Shown here: one piece after another, positions 1 to 11,199 of the stretch
Numbering within the stretch: the first letter of the stretch is position 1
Layout of the letters: every line of letters starts with the position of its first letter
Assembly: GCA_030295235.1 (NCBI GenBank)
Contig: AP026124.1
Coordinates: 992,001 to 1,056,000, forward strand
DNA length: 64,000 bases
Direction of reading: 5' to 3'
Source of the DNA: Fistulifera solaris
Taxonomy: Eukaryota; Bacillariophyta; Bacillariophyceae; Naviculales; Stauroneidaceae
Program-made: the position numbers and the translations under genes
Notes under the pieces: model-generated
Database searches by the model: none
What the model saw: the letters and a program-made list of their open reading frames with translations, nothing else
What the model was told of the DNA's origin: nothing

Positions 1-1
1 A

Positions 2-3000
2 TTCGCATTGACAAATGGGTCGTGGTTACCACCCTCAGAGCCTACAACAACCACGGCAGATACGAATTCTGAAAAAGCTTCTAGTGATGACGGCGAAGTC
101 GATGTCTCCGTTAGGGTAACGGAATCTCTCAGTGGCGCTGATGTCCCCGTGACCGCGTTTAACAGGAGAGTTCTTCATACACAGACGTCGGGGGCTTCAT
201 TTTCGATTTCCAGGCGGGAAAACGAGACAATTCTTTTTCCAAAGAGGTTGTCGCTGCATCATCTGTATCTTTCCTTGAAATACTGCAGTTGCTTACACTT
301 CAAATACATACCTTGGAAGAGTGCGCCTCGCTCCACCGCCTGCTTTCAAATCTGGACGATGAATCTCGACTATTGTCATCGGGATTGTCAATAAACTCAT
401 ACCTGAGTCGCCTAATACATGTGCCGACTAGCCTCGCAGATGTCTGGGCACTTCGTCCACACCCGCATGGACCGCTGCAATCGAAAGGAAGTGGAGAGAA
501 TCGAGGATCCATTCTTGGTCTTTTAATTGCCCTTTACGAGCATAGGTCAGATCACGGTGCTATCCTAGACTCGCAAGGAGGAGATCAAGTCGATGAAGGG
601 CATGGGGGTGCCCGTGCACTTGCTTCCAGTGGCCTCAAATGGATCTTGAGGTTTGTTAATGCCTTAGTTGACGGTGCACCAGCTGTCAGCGCAGCAATAA
701 GATCGGCGACCAACGGACTTCGAGAGATCAAAACGCAGGATTTCAGTGCTTTGTCGTGGACAATAGATGAAGAAGTGCGAAATATCATCCGAAGAATGTT
801 GGCAAACCTGACTGACTTATGGCCAATGGAACGCAGCAAATCGGAGTCATCAGAAAAGGCAACACCCAAAGTATCCGAAGCTGGTAAGGCAGCCCAGAAG
901 CGCCAGTTGGAGAAAATGAGGAAAATGCAAGCAAAGTTCGCTGCAACGATACAAGGTTTAGATGACGAGAAACAAATCAACGAAGCAGATACTGGAAGCG
1001 ACCAGTGTATTATCTGCCGCTGTGATGATGTTGATGGCGAGAACAACGGCCCATTAGGATTTTTAGGTCACGTCCAGCGCTCGCGGGTCCTCCAAATGCG
1101 TTTTACGATCGAAGCCGATAAGAGGAAGGGCGTCCCGCTTGATCTATCTCAGAGTTATCTCGTTGTCGGTCACAAAGGATGTCAGGTAAGTCGTCGTTTT
1201 GCTTTGCGCAATATGGCACTTTCATTTTCGCTAAGAATATCTTAAAGCTAAGAGAAACGGAAGCTATGGATTCTAGGCCTCTGACATGTTTGCCAAAAGG
1301 GAGTATTGTCACAATTCTCTCCCATAAAGTGTCCACAGAGTATGGGGTTCTATCTAGAAGAGTTTTCGTTCGTCACAGACCGGAAAACAACGCTGACGGA
1401 ACGTTAGCTGAGGGATGGGCTAGCATTCAATCCTCTCAAGGTTATGTAATTTTGAGCCCTCTGATCTCAATGTGCTTCACTAATTCGCGTTGGGGCAGTA
1501 CGCGCCCAGTTATCAAGCAATGTGGACACGCAGCACATCTAAGGTGCGTCGAGACGCACACTCTGTCTCTGCACCACCGAGCGGCGAGTGAGCAGACGTA
1601 TGATGGGCGATTTGCTGCAAATATTGACGACGGTGAATTTTTATGTCCGCTTTGCAAACAGTTGTGTAATATTCTGATACCAAGAGATAAAATGACTGAA
1701 GGAGACTCAATATTTATGGATGTAGAGGAGGTTTGTCCGTCCGGTAAATGTGAACTTTCAGCAGTCCGAATCATTTTGAGGAAAGGTTGCTCGGTTCACC
1801 TGACAAGCGCGGAAAGGGAATCTATGGCAAGCAAAGCTCTGGATCAATTCGGTTCTAAATTATATAGTGCCATGAACGTTCCGTGGGACCGAACAACCCA
1901 ATCTCAAAGAATGAATCAGCAAGAATGGCTTCGGGCTATTCAAATGTGGGATTTTGAAGACGTATCTAATGTTGATGGCAGTGTAAAGAATACGCAAGCA
2001 TTGTTGCGACAACAACTAATCTCATGGTCGGCTGTTGGGCACAACGCGTCTACCCTCGAGGCTAGTACCCGGGCGCTGGAAGAAGTTCTTCCGTTTGGAA
2101 CTTTTTCAGTGACTTCTGATCCATGGCAGGGGTTCAGCACAAAATCAAGAGATTCTCATCCCCTGCTACTGGAATTGCGACGCATGCTGAACGCATCGTC
2201 GGGTTTGCTACAACTTCTTTGCCGACGTGTTGCCGATCAATTAACTACAACAGACAACACGGGGCAGACCACAGTTATTGGAGAATGTCTCGCTAGTATT
2301 CTCGAGGGCCGATGCTGGGTGCAAGATGTTTTGTCCAATAAAGAAATCTGTGGAACCGATGCTGGATTATGGAGTTGTTTGTACAGCTTGATATCAGCCG
2401 TCCCTTGCCACGTAGCTCGAGATGGCACCATTGCGCAACGATGCGAAGCAAGAGCATCAGCTGTCGCGATGTGGACGATGAAGGGTGTAGGAAGATCGAA
2501 CGATGAAAGAAGAGAGGTCCCTACTCCTTTGCCATTCAGCAGCTACCTAATGAGCACACTTGCTCAACTGGCTGGGGAACAATGGACCCGTGTTTAGATC
2601 CCACTCAATCTTTTTCCCGGCCCTTTCGTCCCGCAATCGCCAGTGTCTTTCCCTATCTCCCTCTTCTTTCATGGGATCTTAACACTTACACTGCTTCCAT
2701 ATTTTCCGCCTTCCTGGGAAACCACATGAAAATGCTGCCAACAGCACAGCAAATACTATTTGTTTGCAAGACTCTCATGCTTGGACGTGTGGTGCAGGCC
2801 ATCGTCACCCCTTGTGGTTTTGACCTTCCTGATGAGACTGATTTGGACGAAGAAAGTTGCTGGGATGAAACTGAAGCGAAAAAGCAAGGGAATGCGTTGA
2901 GTAAACTATTAGCTCATTGCCGATCCGTTATCGACAGCAAGTCGATGTCTCACGGACAAGAGCTTCTGGGCGACGCCTCTTACTATCAAGACAATGTCGT

Positions 3001-4378
3001 TTTGGCTGGCCTTGGACGTGCTATTTTGCCGTTCTCCCGTTCACTTATTCTTATGGTGAGAGCTTTCGTTTCGACTGTTCATGAAAGACAGCAACGTGGT
3101 GGGCATCAAGTTGAGAGGAACAAGTTCAATGAAGTTTTGGAAAAAATTCTTTGCAATGACGATCTTATGACAGTGGAAGACGGTTTTTGTCTTATCAAAG
3201 CTATGGATGGGCCACTGCCTAGTCAAATGATTGACCCCGCCGACGAGTGGTGGGAATTAATCAATAAGTGGCTGGTAGCGGCTCTTGGTCTTGAATGTCA
3301 TCACGGCTCTCGGGGTAGCACGATTGGAAGGTCTGTTGACGATGTCCCGTCTTTGAATGCTAAACATATTGACCCGCAACACGAAAGCATTGCGTCTAAT
3401 CAAAGGGAACAGAACGTTTTTGAAGCTCCAGCCTACTTTAGAAACGAGCCTATGGATCACGGTGAAAGCGACGCTGAATCAATTGCAGAACCTGACCACG
3501 GTAACTTTTTCGGCCTCAGAACAGATTTTCATAACGATAGTAACGACGACGAAGAAGAAGATGTCATGATGCAAGATGTGGAGGAATTTCCGGATGTATC
3601 CGGTATGGTTCCTACTTTCACGTTTTTCAATCCGGCTTTGAACCGGAATACTGACGGAGAGGAGTCGTCTGAAGAATACAGTAGTTCTGAAAACGAGGGT
3701 CTGGATGGCGACCGTGCGTTTGCCCATGTCTCTAAGTCCCCTGTCATATATTATCAACCCAGTTTACTAGGTCGCGAAAAGGTTGGCCCAGGCAAGTCCG
3801 GGGAAGCCTTTGAGTCGCGCCGCGCGAGCTGCGTCATGTCGGATTTGAGCCACCTCAGCTTAGTGCATCTCAAGGGAGTCCCCACTTTTAGCTTGGTCCG
3901 TCTGCCGAAGTCATTCGTGGAACTTTACAACATGGTGAACATAGTGAAAGGAACTGGAGAAGATTCTCCTAATCTCGACGATAATGAAGACTTGGCTAAT
4001 TCCGAAACAGCGATTTGTCTGCTTACTGGAGCCGTCATGCGATCAGGATCCACTCGAAGAACATTTGCTCGTGCAACAAGGCAGCCCGGTTCATGCACGA
4101 TTCATGCCAGGAAAACTGGATCAGGAATCGGAATATTTTTCCTCGTTCAGAAGTGCACCGTTCTTTTGATGCACAACAATAAATCGGCATATTCTCCTAG
4201 TTTGTACGTAGATGTCCACGGAGAAGAAGACCCTGGATTGAAACGTGGCCGACCACTTTTTCTGCAAGAAGATCGATACAGGGCTTTGGAGCGGCTATGG
4301 CGTCAGCAAGGTATCCCAGGGGAAGTTGCCCAGATCCGATCAACATCCGACCGTGTCATTCGCGACAACTGGTATTAA
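2..4378 (+). CDS. UBR: UBR-type E3 ubiquitin ligase (N-recognin), 3' part, truncated by the window
   Basis: UBR1/PRT6-family ligases recognise N-degrons and ubiquitinate the substrates. The visible exons are about 2-115, 166-1185, 1236-2486 and 2540-4378. The introns between them (50, 50 and 53 bp) begin GTAACG, GTAAGT and GTAGGA and end CAG, AAG and CAG, and all preserve frame in phase 0. Exon 2 holds CIICRCDD followed by a GFLGHVQRSRV stretch, the conserved segment preceding the RING in UBR1-like proteins. Exon 3 completes a RING-H2-like domain (CGHAAHLRC near 1520, then EFLCPLCKQLCN near 1650). Exon 4 ends in the UBR C-terminal cap, including LVRLPKSFVELYN, AICLLTGAV, a GIFFLVQKC block and ERLWRQQ. 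An acidic, Asp/Glu-rich linker sits near 3550-3700. The N-terminal UBR box and N-domain lie outside the window. The intron 3 acceptor could instead be 2542. Identity is confident; the exact family member (UBR1, UBR2 or PRT6) is not resolved. Confidence 0.88.
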
Positions 4379-4450
4379 TAGGCAATTAAAAAAACTAATA
4401 CGTCGAAAGTTAAAACTGTCAGTAGGCATGATTCAAAAATTAACCAAGAA

Positions 4451-6093
4451 TCACTTAGCGTCGTCGACCGTAAATTCAGCACGGCCCCAGGATTGATCTC
4501 GATGGCAATATAGTTCACTGATGACCATCCCCGTGGCAAAGTCGTCAACAAATTGTCGTTTATCTACCTGAGCAATGTGGAGGCGCGTTGACTCACGCGT
4601 CGAGGCAATTAGTTTGCCCGCTGCAAGATCATCGCAGAAAGTTTCTGATCGGATGGCCCAGACCTCCAAAGCATCCACGTCAAATATTGCATCAACGTCT
4701 CGTTCCTTTTTCAAAAGTGATCCTGATTCAAATGTCGTGTCCATAGTTCCAGCGTAACAGCCTTCTAAGGACGGATGCAAATGCAGTCGAGGGATGTCGG
4801 CTGCAATTCCACCAATTGCCAAGCCTTCCAGAGGTCCCTGGCCCCGGCGATAAGAAACAGGGGTATTCAAAAATTGATGAAAACATCTGCTAGACGTATA
4901 AACAGTTTGTTTCAGTGGGCTGTCAGATGTCGCATCATCTCTCATCATATTGTAGCAGGTCCATGAGGGCTGAATGCGGAGAAGAAATGTCGCTTTCACA
5001 GCCATTGGGAATGAAGCCTCATCGCTGCTGGTAGAGTACCATTTAGGACCGTTCTTCCAAGGCAATGCTGTGTAGAAGCCAAGCACTTCATTTTCTGTAG
5101 TTCGAATAAGTACCAAGGTAGGACCCATGAATGATACCAAAGCATGGGAAAAGCTGGAAAAAGCGAGTCCGTCCTCGTCACTGTTGTACAGTCTGCGATC
5201 TTTCTGAAACCAAGGGCCGCCCAAACCCATCAAAGACAGATGGAAAGGAACAGGGTCCAGTGGATGCTTCCAAAAACCTGACAAGTCATTCAAATAATCA
5301 CTTTGTCGTTCACAACCAGTAATCCAGTTGAAAAGGGATGACTTATACCGTGGATTGGAGAACGAATCGTTTTGTAGATTTGTGCCGACGAGTGTCGCGC
5401 CCAGAAGCGCATAATGGAAAACAGTAGAGAGCAGGTGTACAGCATGCTTTGCTTGTCCCTCCAACCACACTTTGATTTGTATCGGTGACAAGTAGCAGTC
5501 CCTTTCATCCTTCAATGATGACAAAGTGGACAAGGATTCAGCCATCGTTTCGCGTATTCTAGTTTCGTTCCTTCCTCTCGACACCAGCGACCGAAAGTGT
5601 AGCAAGTAAGCAGCTTTCGCGAGTCGAAGAATGAAATCAGCTATTCGAGAAGGCGAACAGTCGTCACCGAACGCTTGGTAAAGTCGCGCAGCCAAAGCTT
5701 GTGCACTCCCTCGACCCGTGAGTGTGATGGCCGTTTCCATGAATTTGGCTCTGGCGTGCAATTCTGGTTGCTCATGTTCGAAAATACCGACAACGGCGGC
5801 ATTCTTATACTCCTGTTGAAATATTTGTGATAGTTCGGGCAAAATATCTGTCTCCACGGACACTACAATATCCGTAAACTCGTCTTCAACCAGACAGCTC
5901 GATAAACGCGGAGTTGATCGCTCATCACAGTGTTCGTAGACGGCAAAATTCCAAGCAGGCGATCCAGTTCATGATCACGAAGAGGATATCGATCAAGAAG
6001 TGATTCGCGAAGAGGATTCATAAAAGAAGCTCCAGATGATGATAATATGAACTGTGAATGGAGTAGCATGAAGTATACGATGAAAGATGCCAT
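4451..6093 (-). CDS. TLDc-domain protein with N-terminal signal-like segment
   Basis: TLDc domains occur in oxidation-resistance (OXR1-like) and TBC/LysM proteins; the molecular role is poorly defined. Here the C-terminal ~300 residues contain the TLDc hallmarks: VLIRTTENEVLGFYTALPW, a FLLRIQPSW strand, LAIGGIAADIPRLHLHP, and the terminal DALEVWAI motif. A helical region with a TGRGSAQALAARLYQAF stretch precedes it, as in EF-hand/TLDc proteins. I join 6093-5929 to 5878-4451 across a 50 bp intron (5928-5879, GTGATG to ACGAG, phase 0). The ATG at 6093 begins a hydrophobic segment (MASFIVYFMLLHSQFIL) followed by SGASFMN, which could be a secretory or plastid presequence. An earlier in-frame ATG at 6282 would extend it into sequence duplicated from the neighbouring carboxypeptidase locus, so I do not favour it. 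It is divergent from that gene in the uninterrupted locus. Confidence 0.75.
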
Positions 6094-6213
6094 GTTTCGA
6101 ATTTCTAACCTCACCAAGTACGTAGATTGTACGTACCACTCGTAGGGAAATTTATCGGCCGAGTGATCACCCAGATATTCAAGATTTTCACTTTGTTTGT
6201 CGCCGTTGTCTCG

Positions 6214-6482
6214 CTTTGCCTTCGTTTTTGGCCACGGGCGAAGAGGAAAAACCAAAATATTGAAATATTGCAGTTCTTCCATATAAGCAATCGTTTATTT
6301 CTAAAGAATGATATTATTCATCGGGATTTCGAAATGGGTGTGGTGTCTTTTTCTTGTGCAATGTTGGAGTCAACACGTCCGGTCGTCAGCCGTTCGGAAA
6401 ACGGCGTTACCCATCCCGTCCGGTATCGCTGGATCAAAGAAGTCACCACCATTCAAGAATCACGAATTGTGGGACTCGCATC
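6214..6482 (+). repeat. Left copy of a ~267 bp duplication of the carboxypeptidase 5' region
   Basis: This segment matches 13010-13275 almost base for base, from ctttgccttcg to gactcgcatc. It carries the first exon start of the carboxypeptidase but then stops at the element edge. Compared with the right copy it has three extra single bases (around the cgtcagccg, ccatcccg and aatcacg sites), which break the carboxypeptidase frame, so this copy cannot encode the N-terminus. It is far longer than an ordinary Copia target-site duplication. Confidence 0.95.
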
Positions 6483-6484
6483 GA

Positions 6485-6498
6485 TGGGTCTGATAAAC
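6485..6498 (-). other. Stray 14 bp of element primer-binding-side sequence at the left edge
   Basis: The bases tgggtctgataaac precede the outer left LTR copy. They are identical to 12811-12824, the internal sequence immediately downstream of the right (5') LTR in element orientation. A normal left end would have host DNA here. Its presence means the outer left LTR copy is attached to the beginning of a second element body that is otherwise missing. Confidence 0.85.
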
Positions 6499-6685
6499 AC
6501 AGTTAATCCTATTCACGGCAGCAATAGAATGAAATAGAGGCATGCAATAGATGAATTACGTTACACCTTCTAATCATGGAGATGACCACCATGTGTTGCA
6601 TGTTGCGACCGCGCAACGCGAGGTACGACGGCTCATCCGTGAACGGCCGTACATCCGTCAACCGTAGCATGACCGGATTCGCTGT
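6499..6685 (-). repeat. LTR copy 1 (outer left)
   Basis: This is a 187 bp unit whose ends on the minus strand read acagcgaatcc to ggattaactgt, with ACAG/CTGT inverted termini. It abuts copy 2 without a spacer, giving a direct LTR-LTR junction at 6685/6686. Confidence 0.9.
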
Positions 6686-6872
6686 ACAGTTAATCCTATT
6701 CACGGCAGCAATAGAATGAAATAGAGGCATGCAATAGATGAATTACGTTACACCTTCTAATCATGGAGATGACCACCATGTGTTGCATGTTGCGACCGCT
6801 CAACGCGAGGTACGACGGCTCATCCGTGAACGGCCGTACATCCGTCAACCGTAGCATGACCGGATTCGCTGT
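6686..6872 (-). repeat. LTR copy 2 (inner left, 3' LTR in element orientation)
   Basis: This 187 bp unit is nearly identical to copy 1, with one substitution seen (ccgctcaacg versus ccgcgcaacg). It is followed toward the element interior by gtccccggg and then, at 6924-6935 read on the minus strand, by a purine-rich aaaatgaagggg that may be the polypurine tract. If so, the true LTR could extend about 50 bp beyond the shared unit and the outer copies would be truncated. Confidence 0.88.
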
Positions 6873-7039
6873 GTCCCCGGGAGCATGTCGCGAACTGGTT
6901 CTCACATGATCAGACTGCAGAGGCCCCTTCATTTTCAAATGGGGGCGGGTTGTTTTAACCCATGACATGTAAAATATGTAAAATAAATGAAACTCTCTCA
7001 CTGTCGACACCATCGGGCGACAATCAGCACAAGAAATAA

Positions 7040-8636
7040 CATCACCACAACACCCGAGAGCTGAGATCACGAAGACGCGGACCTCCCAACAACTTGGTGA
7101 GAATGTCACTCAAATTGCCTCGCCATCTTCCTTCGTCAATCGAATAATACCAGCAGCAATCGCTTCACGAACTTTGTGATACGCCACCGCATTAGCTTTC
7201 TTTTTCAAAGGACTCTCAGGGTGTGTCGTATTCTTGACCACGGAATCATTATCGCAGAAAACAGAAGTTGGCCCTTCAATCGGTACTCCCATCATCCCGG
7301 GAGTTTATAACGCAAACCTTCAATCATCTCGACGGCAATTTTCAAAGCTACTATCTCACTTCCAAATGTAGAAGTCTCAACAGTTGTCTGGCGCTTTGAG
7401 AACCAAAGAATAGGAGCCCTGTTTACAAAAAACAAGCACGCCACTATGTGAACGTCGAGTATCCCTACAACCGGCATGATCCGCATCGCAGAAACATGAA
7501 ATGAGCACAGGCTCACCACGCTCCTCCCGGTTTGTCTGGTGGAATCACTTCAGCTGCATCCGGATAAAACTCGCCTCCAGTCCCTTCTTATGAACCGTCT
7601 GTCATCAATGAAAGGCCTGGTATCATCAAAAACCAAAGTAGAACGGTCGTGAGATTTCAAGTAAGCAAATATGTGAAACACTTGATCAAGATGACCTTCT
7701 CTAGCTTGCGCTAGGTACCTCGACAACATCGAGACCGGTACAATGATATCCAAGCGTCCCAACTCGCATAACCATCGTAACACGCCAATCAACCCCTGGA
7801 AATAATTCTGACGCCGATCGTCCAATTCTGGTGAAACATCCAATTCCGGACGGTATCCTGCACTAAATGGAGTCGCCCGCTTTCTTTGGTAGATCTAAAT
7901 GAACTTTGTTTAGCTCAGTCTCGACCTCGCTGATAGCCTTTTTGGTATACTTTTCTGACGAGAGTGCCCAACGGTCCTTTGTTGGGTCTTCAGCATCATC
8001 AATATGCCATTTTTTAACGTCGGGCTCCAAGATATAGTTCCGGCTCTTCCGCTTTCCGTCTTTAAACTGAAAGATTTGTGCAATTTCGAACATCTTATCA
8101 GGATCGATACTTTGTCCTACAAGATCATCCACGACGCCAACAAATACTCGTATTACTTGGTGCCATCCGGCTTCAGGGCTGGCCGCATCCAGATGTCAGG
8201 ATCAGCCTTACACGGTATAGCCAAGTTCCCGTAACTTAGATGCGAGGGTGTGAACGGAATCGAAATCCGGCTGACGGAAGTCCATACAAAGCACGAACAA
8301 TCTTAGCCGGGCGACCCTGGTTCGAACCAAATTCCAACCCTGTCCTATACCAGTATTTCTCTTTGATCGGCCGTTAGATAAGCTGCTCTGAATATCGGCA
8401 GACAACACTTTCAAGTTATTCAAAGCAGCAAGCAGAAAGAACAGTCTTACGGAATCTCTCGACACGACAGATGAAAACGTATTCTCCTTCGGTTCATCGA
8501 CTTTGTGACCGTCTGCCACAAACCGTGCCTTGCGGACTAAGGTGATCTTGACGTCGAATATCATGTGACACTTGATCTCCTTATGACCCACAGGAATCAA
8601 ATCCTCGGCATTGAATTCGAAGGCAATCGGAAACAT
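7040..8636 (-). pseudogene. Copia reverse transcriptase and RNase H region
   Basis: Fragments in successive frames are 8636-8208, 8132-7863, 7843-7550, 7519-7292, 7295-7110 and a tail to about 7040. The first contains the RVT_2 core (ARFVADGHKVDEP, SSVVSRDSVRLFFLLAA, LSADIQ). The VDDLVGQ catalytic segment spans the first frame change near 8130-8150. The third holds the thumb/connection (GLIGVLRWLCELGRLDI, SMLSRYLA). The RNase H part has WFSKRQTTVE, FGSEIVALK and FCDNDSVV. The end reads NLSDILTKLLGG, the usual Copia terminus. Each break is a shift of one or two bases, so this is a damaged or badly sequenced copy of an otherwise recent-looking element. Confidence 0.85.
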
Positions 8637-8639
8637 TCT

Positions 8640-10549
8640 TCATCTCTTTCTCAATCGCTTTCCGCCAGTAATCCGTACCGGTATCGCCGATCTATCTGTA
8701 AGGCTTCCGCCACAGTCTTTGGCAATCGAACTCCATACTTGTGAGTTCTCTTCCAGTATCTGTTCTTGGTCTTTGCAATAATCCGATCCTTTTTCCCGAA
8801 TCACGGGGAACCCACCAGGCGAACGCCGGTTCGTCGTCGATCTTGGCTCCAACTGCATAAAGCGCAACTTGTACTGGATGGGACTCCTTGATATCCGACA
8901 AACGGACCCAATCTGAGCTTCCATCTTTCCATTCGCACAGCAGTTCCCAGCCCCTGGTGGTAATCTTCCGACTAGGATTGCTGCCAGTTCCGTCAGGCAG
9001 AAAACCGTTCTCCTTGGATACTGCATGACCATTTTTCCGATGATCAACAATCTCCGATAATACTGCAAACATCCGACCCTCATCATCAATCTGAGCTTAA
9101 AGATTCTCAGCAATAATGTTAGCACTGTACGAGTCAACCGTCCCATCCGGAAACTCAATCTCGTGAATATCGCGGTGTCTAGGATTGGATTCTCATTCGC
9201 TGAACCTATCGGGTATACCGTCATCGTTTTTAACCCTCCGCTTGACGACACCATGCCTCAGCTCACCACCGACTAGGAGTTGAATCTCTGAGTTAATGTA
9301 GTGATCGTGACGCTTCCGGAGTATAGTCATCCAAATCTGGACGAGGTTCCTCTGGCTCTGGCTGTTCATCCGCATCCACGTCAAATAGATCAGCAGGCAT
9401 TGAAACGTCTGGTAGCAACTCTTCGTCGAGTTCCGCTGGTGTCCCCGATCTTTCGTTCAATGATAGCGGTCAGTTCATCGACTCTAGCCTTCATTGCATC
9501 GGTTCCGAAATCCTGGGCATCCACCGCCCACACCGTGGATCTCACAATCGGTTGACAAGACCTTGGGAGAATCCAGTAACAATCACCAGATCCGTATTCT
9601 CCAGCTGGCCCTAACCAACGACCTAGATGATGCTCGCCATCTTCGTCCAGATACCACACCCAGTCATACCACTCATGCTGAGCATAGGTACTGATATCGG
9701 GTGTGTAGCCCTTAACGTGCTCAAAAGGTGTCCGCCCTTGCAATGATGGAATGCCCAAAGCTGTAAAACATCGAATGCGCTGACCAAGTCGCCAAGGTAC
9801 GGCCAGAGCCGCCGTGGCTAACGCTTTGTCGTCCACTTCCGAATCCCACGTTTGATTTCTCGCACTTCAGATTCAGCTCGGTTCTGCCACCAGGAGAATG
9901 GCTGCGTGAAGGTATGATTGATGTGATAACGAGACACCACCTTCTCCCACTCAGTGTTCCCGGTTCCACTAGCTCCTTGTTCCCTGGAGTTGTCAGTAAT
10001 CAGCTTCTCCGGTATCCCATCCTCCTGGACCAGATTCACCAATCCATGACTTGCAAGACGCTTTGACTTCATCGGCCAGAACCGACCGTAACCTTTTCCG
10101 TTGGTAGTCAACTGAGCACAAGTTTCTCCACCCAAGCCTTTATCCTTGAAGAAAACACTATCTGAATACCATCTTCCTCTTAGCGTTGGATGCCTGAGGT
10201 ACGGTTGTGATTTCATTCGTCGTTGAACTGGATGTACCACTTTCCGAATTCCTTTCTGTGTTGTGGTTCTGATGGTATTAGAGGCTATCGTTGCCGATTC
10301 CCCATCGCTTACCCAACACAACTGGCGACAATGCCGGCTTTGGTGCTTCCTTCCTAAACGCCGCAACCTGTCTCGTGTCAGACCAGTCCCCGGAATCTTG
10401 ATACCGCTCATGACAGAAACCACAGATGTCTGAAAATAGTAGACCTTTTGCCAATCCGCAACAATGAAGTCCCCGTTCTTGGAGTCCACGATCCACCATG
10501 TCCCCCGGGCGGAATGCAAAGGGTCAAAGTCATACCGGGTTGTCAGCAA
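8640..10549 (-). pseudogene. Copia integrase catalytic core and C-terminal region
   Basis: 10549-9818 carries the retroviral-type integrase fold: SDSVFFKDKG, LITDNSREQ (second acidic residue) and QNRAESEVREIKRG (catalytic glutamate). 9836-9390 continues with the integrase C-terminal region (YDWVWYLDEDGEHHLGRWLG), and 9384-8640 holds the variable linker toward RT. Frames are staggered by single-base shifts at about 9820-9840 and 9390. An HHCC zinc-binding region is expected upstream but is partly scrambled near 10300. Confidence 0.82.
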
Positions 10550-11144
10550 TCACCAGTGCCGATATCTTACGACGAACAGGGTATGTTGGGTAAAGAAAGT
10601 CCACATCTTTAGCCGCCTGCTCAGCTCTTGAAAACGTGAGGATGAAGGATCCCACTCGTCCTCCCGACGTCACATAGATACGAGATGCATTACGTAACTC
10701 GGTGTCAGTTGGTAGGCCGAAGTGAAGCCTGAAATAACACCGTCCATAGAAAGAGGAATGACAAGTTCCGGGTTGCTCAGGAGGGCGCAAAATGATAGAG
10801 TGTCGTGATTCGGGAACATACTGAGTCGGACTGTCTTCCACGACATGACCAAAGTCACGGATCTGGTTCGGAGATAACAGACTAGAAGCTAACCGGTCCC
10901 CAAAATACAACGCCTGTCCAAAAATCAAAAGAATAACTTCGCCAGTTTTGGGATTGTCATAAGCGGTAGCACATGTGGCAATCGGAATGTCGGACAACGG
11001 TTGATACTCAGGGCTGTACGGAGAGACTTGTACCGTTTCCCCACTAGCTTCAAGTAAAACCATATTCCGTCCAGCAACGACCGTATCCGCATGGCTATCG
11101 AGCTCACATCGATCAAAAGAGCCAGCATCGTCCAGGACATCCAT
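10530..11144 (-). pseudogene. Copia aspartic protease region
   Basis: The frame begins with FDRCELDSHADTVVAGRN. DSHAD occupies the position of the DSGA catalytic motif and is a variant I associate with diatom Copia elements. Downstream text (GQALYFGDRLASSLLSPNQI) is typical of the protease-integrase linker. The following integrase frame overlaps this one by 20 bases. Confidence 0.8.
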
Positions 11145-11199
11145 CCTATAGACGTGCCGTTCAACACAATGAATGTGTCGGAGCGACCCTAGTCAGAGA

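Noticed and set aside
5863-6282. TLDc gene starting at ATG 6282
   Set aside because: The first residues would lie in sequence duplicated from the carboxypeptidase locus and the next ATG (6093) gives a hydrophobic presequence.
8290-8330. tRNA-like ggttcgaacc within the Copia RT region
   Set aside because: It resembles a T-arm sequence only; no acceptor, D or anticodon stems fit around it.
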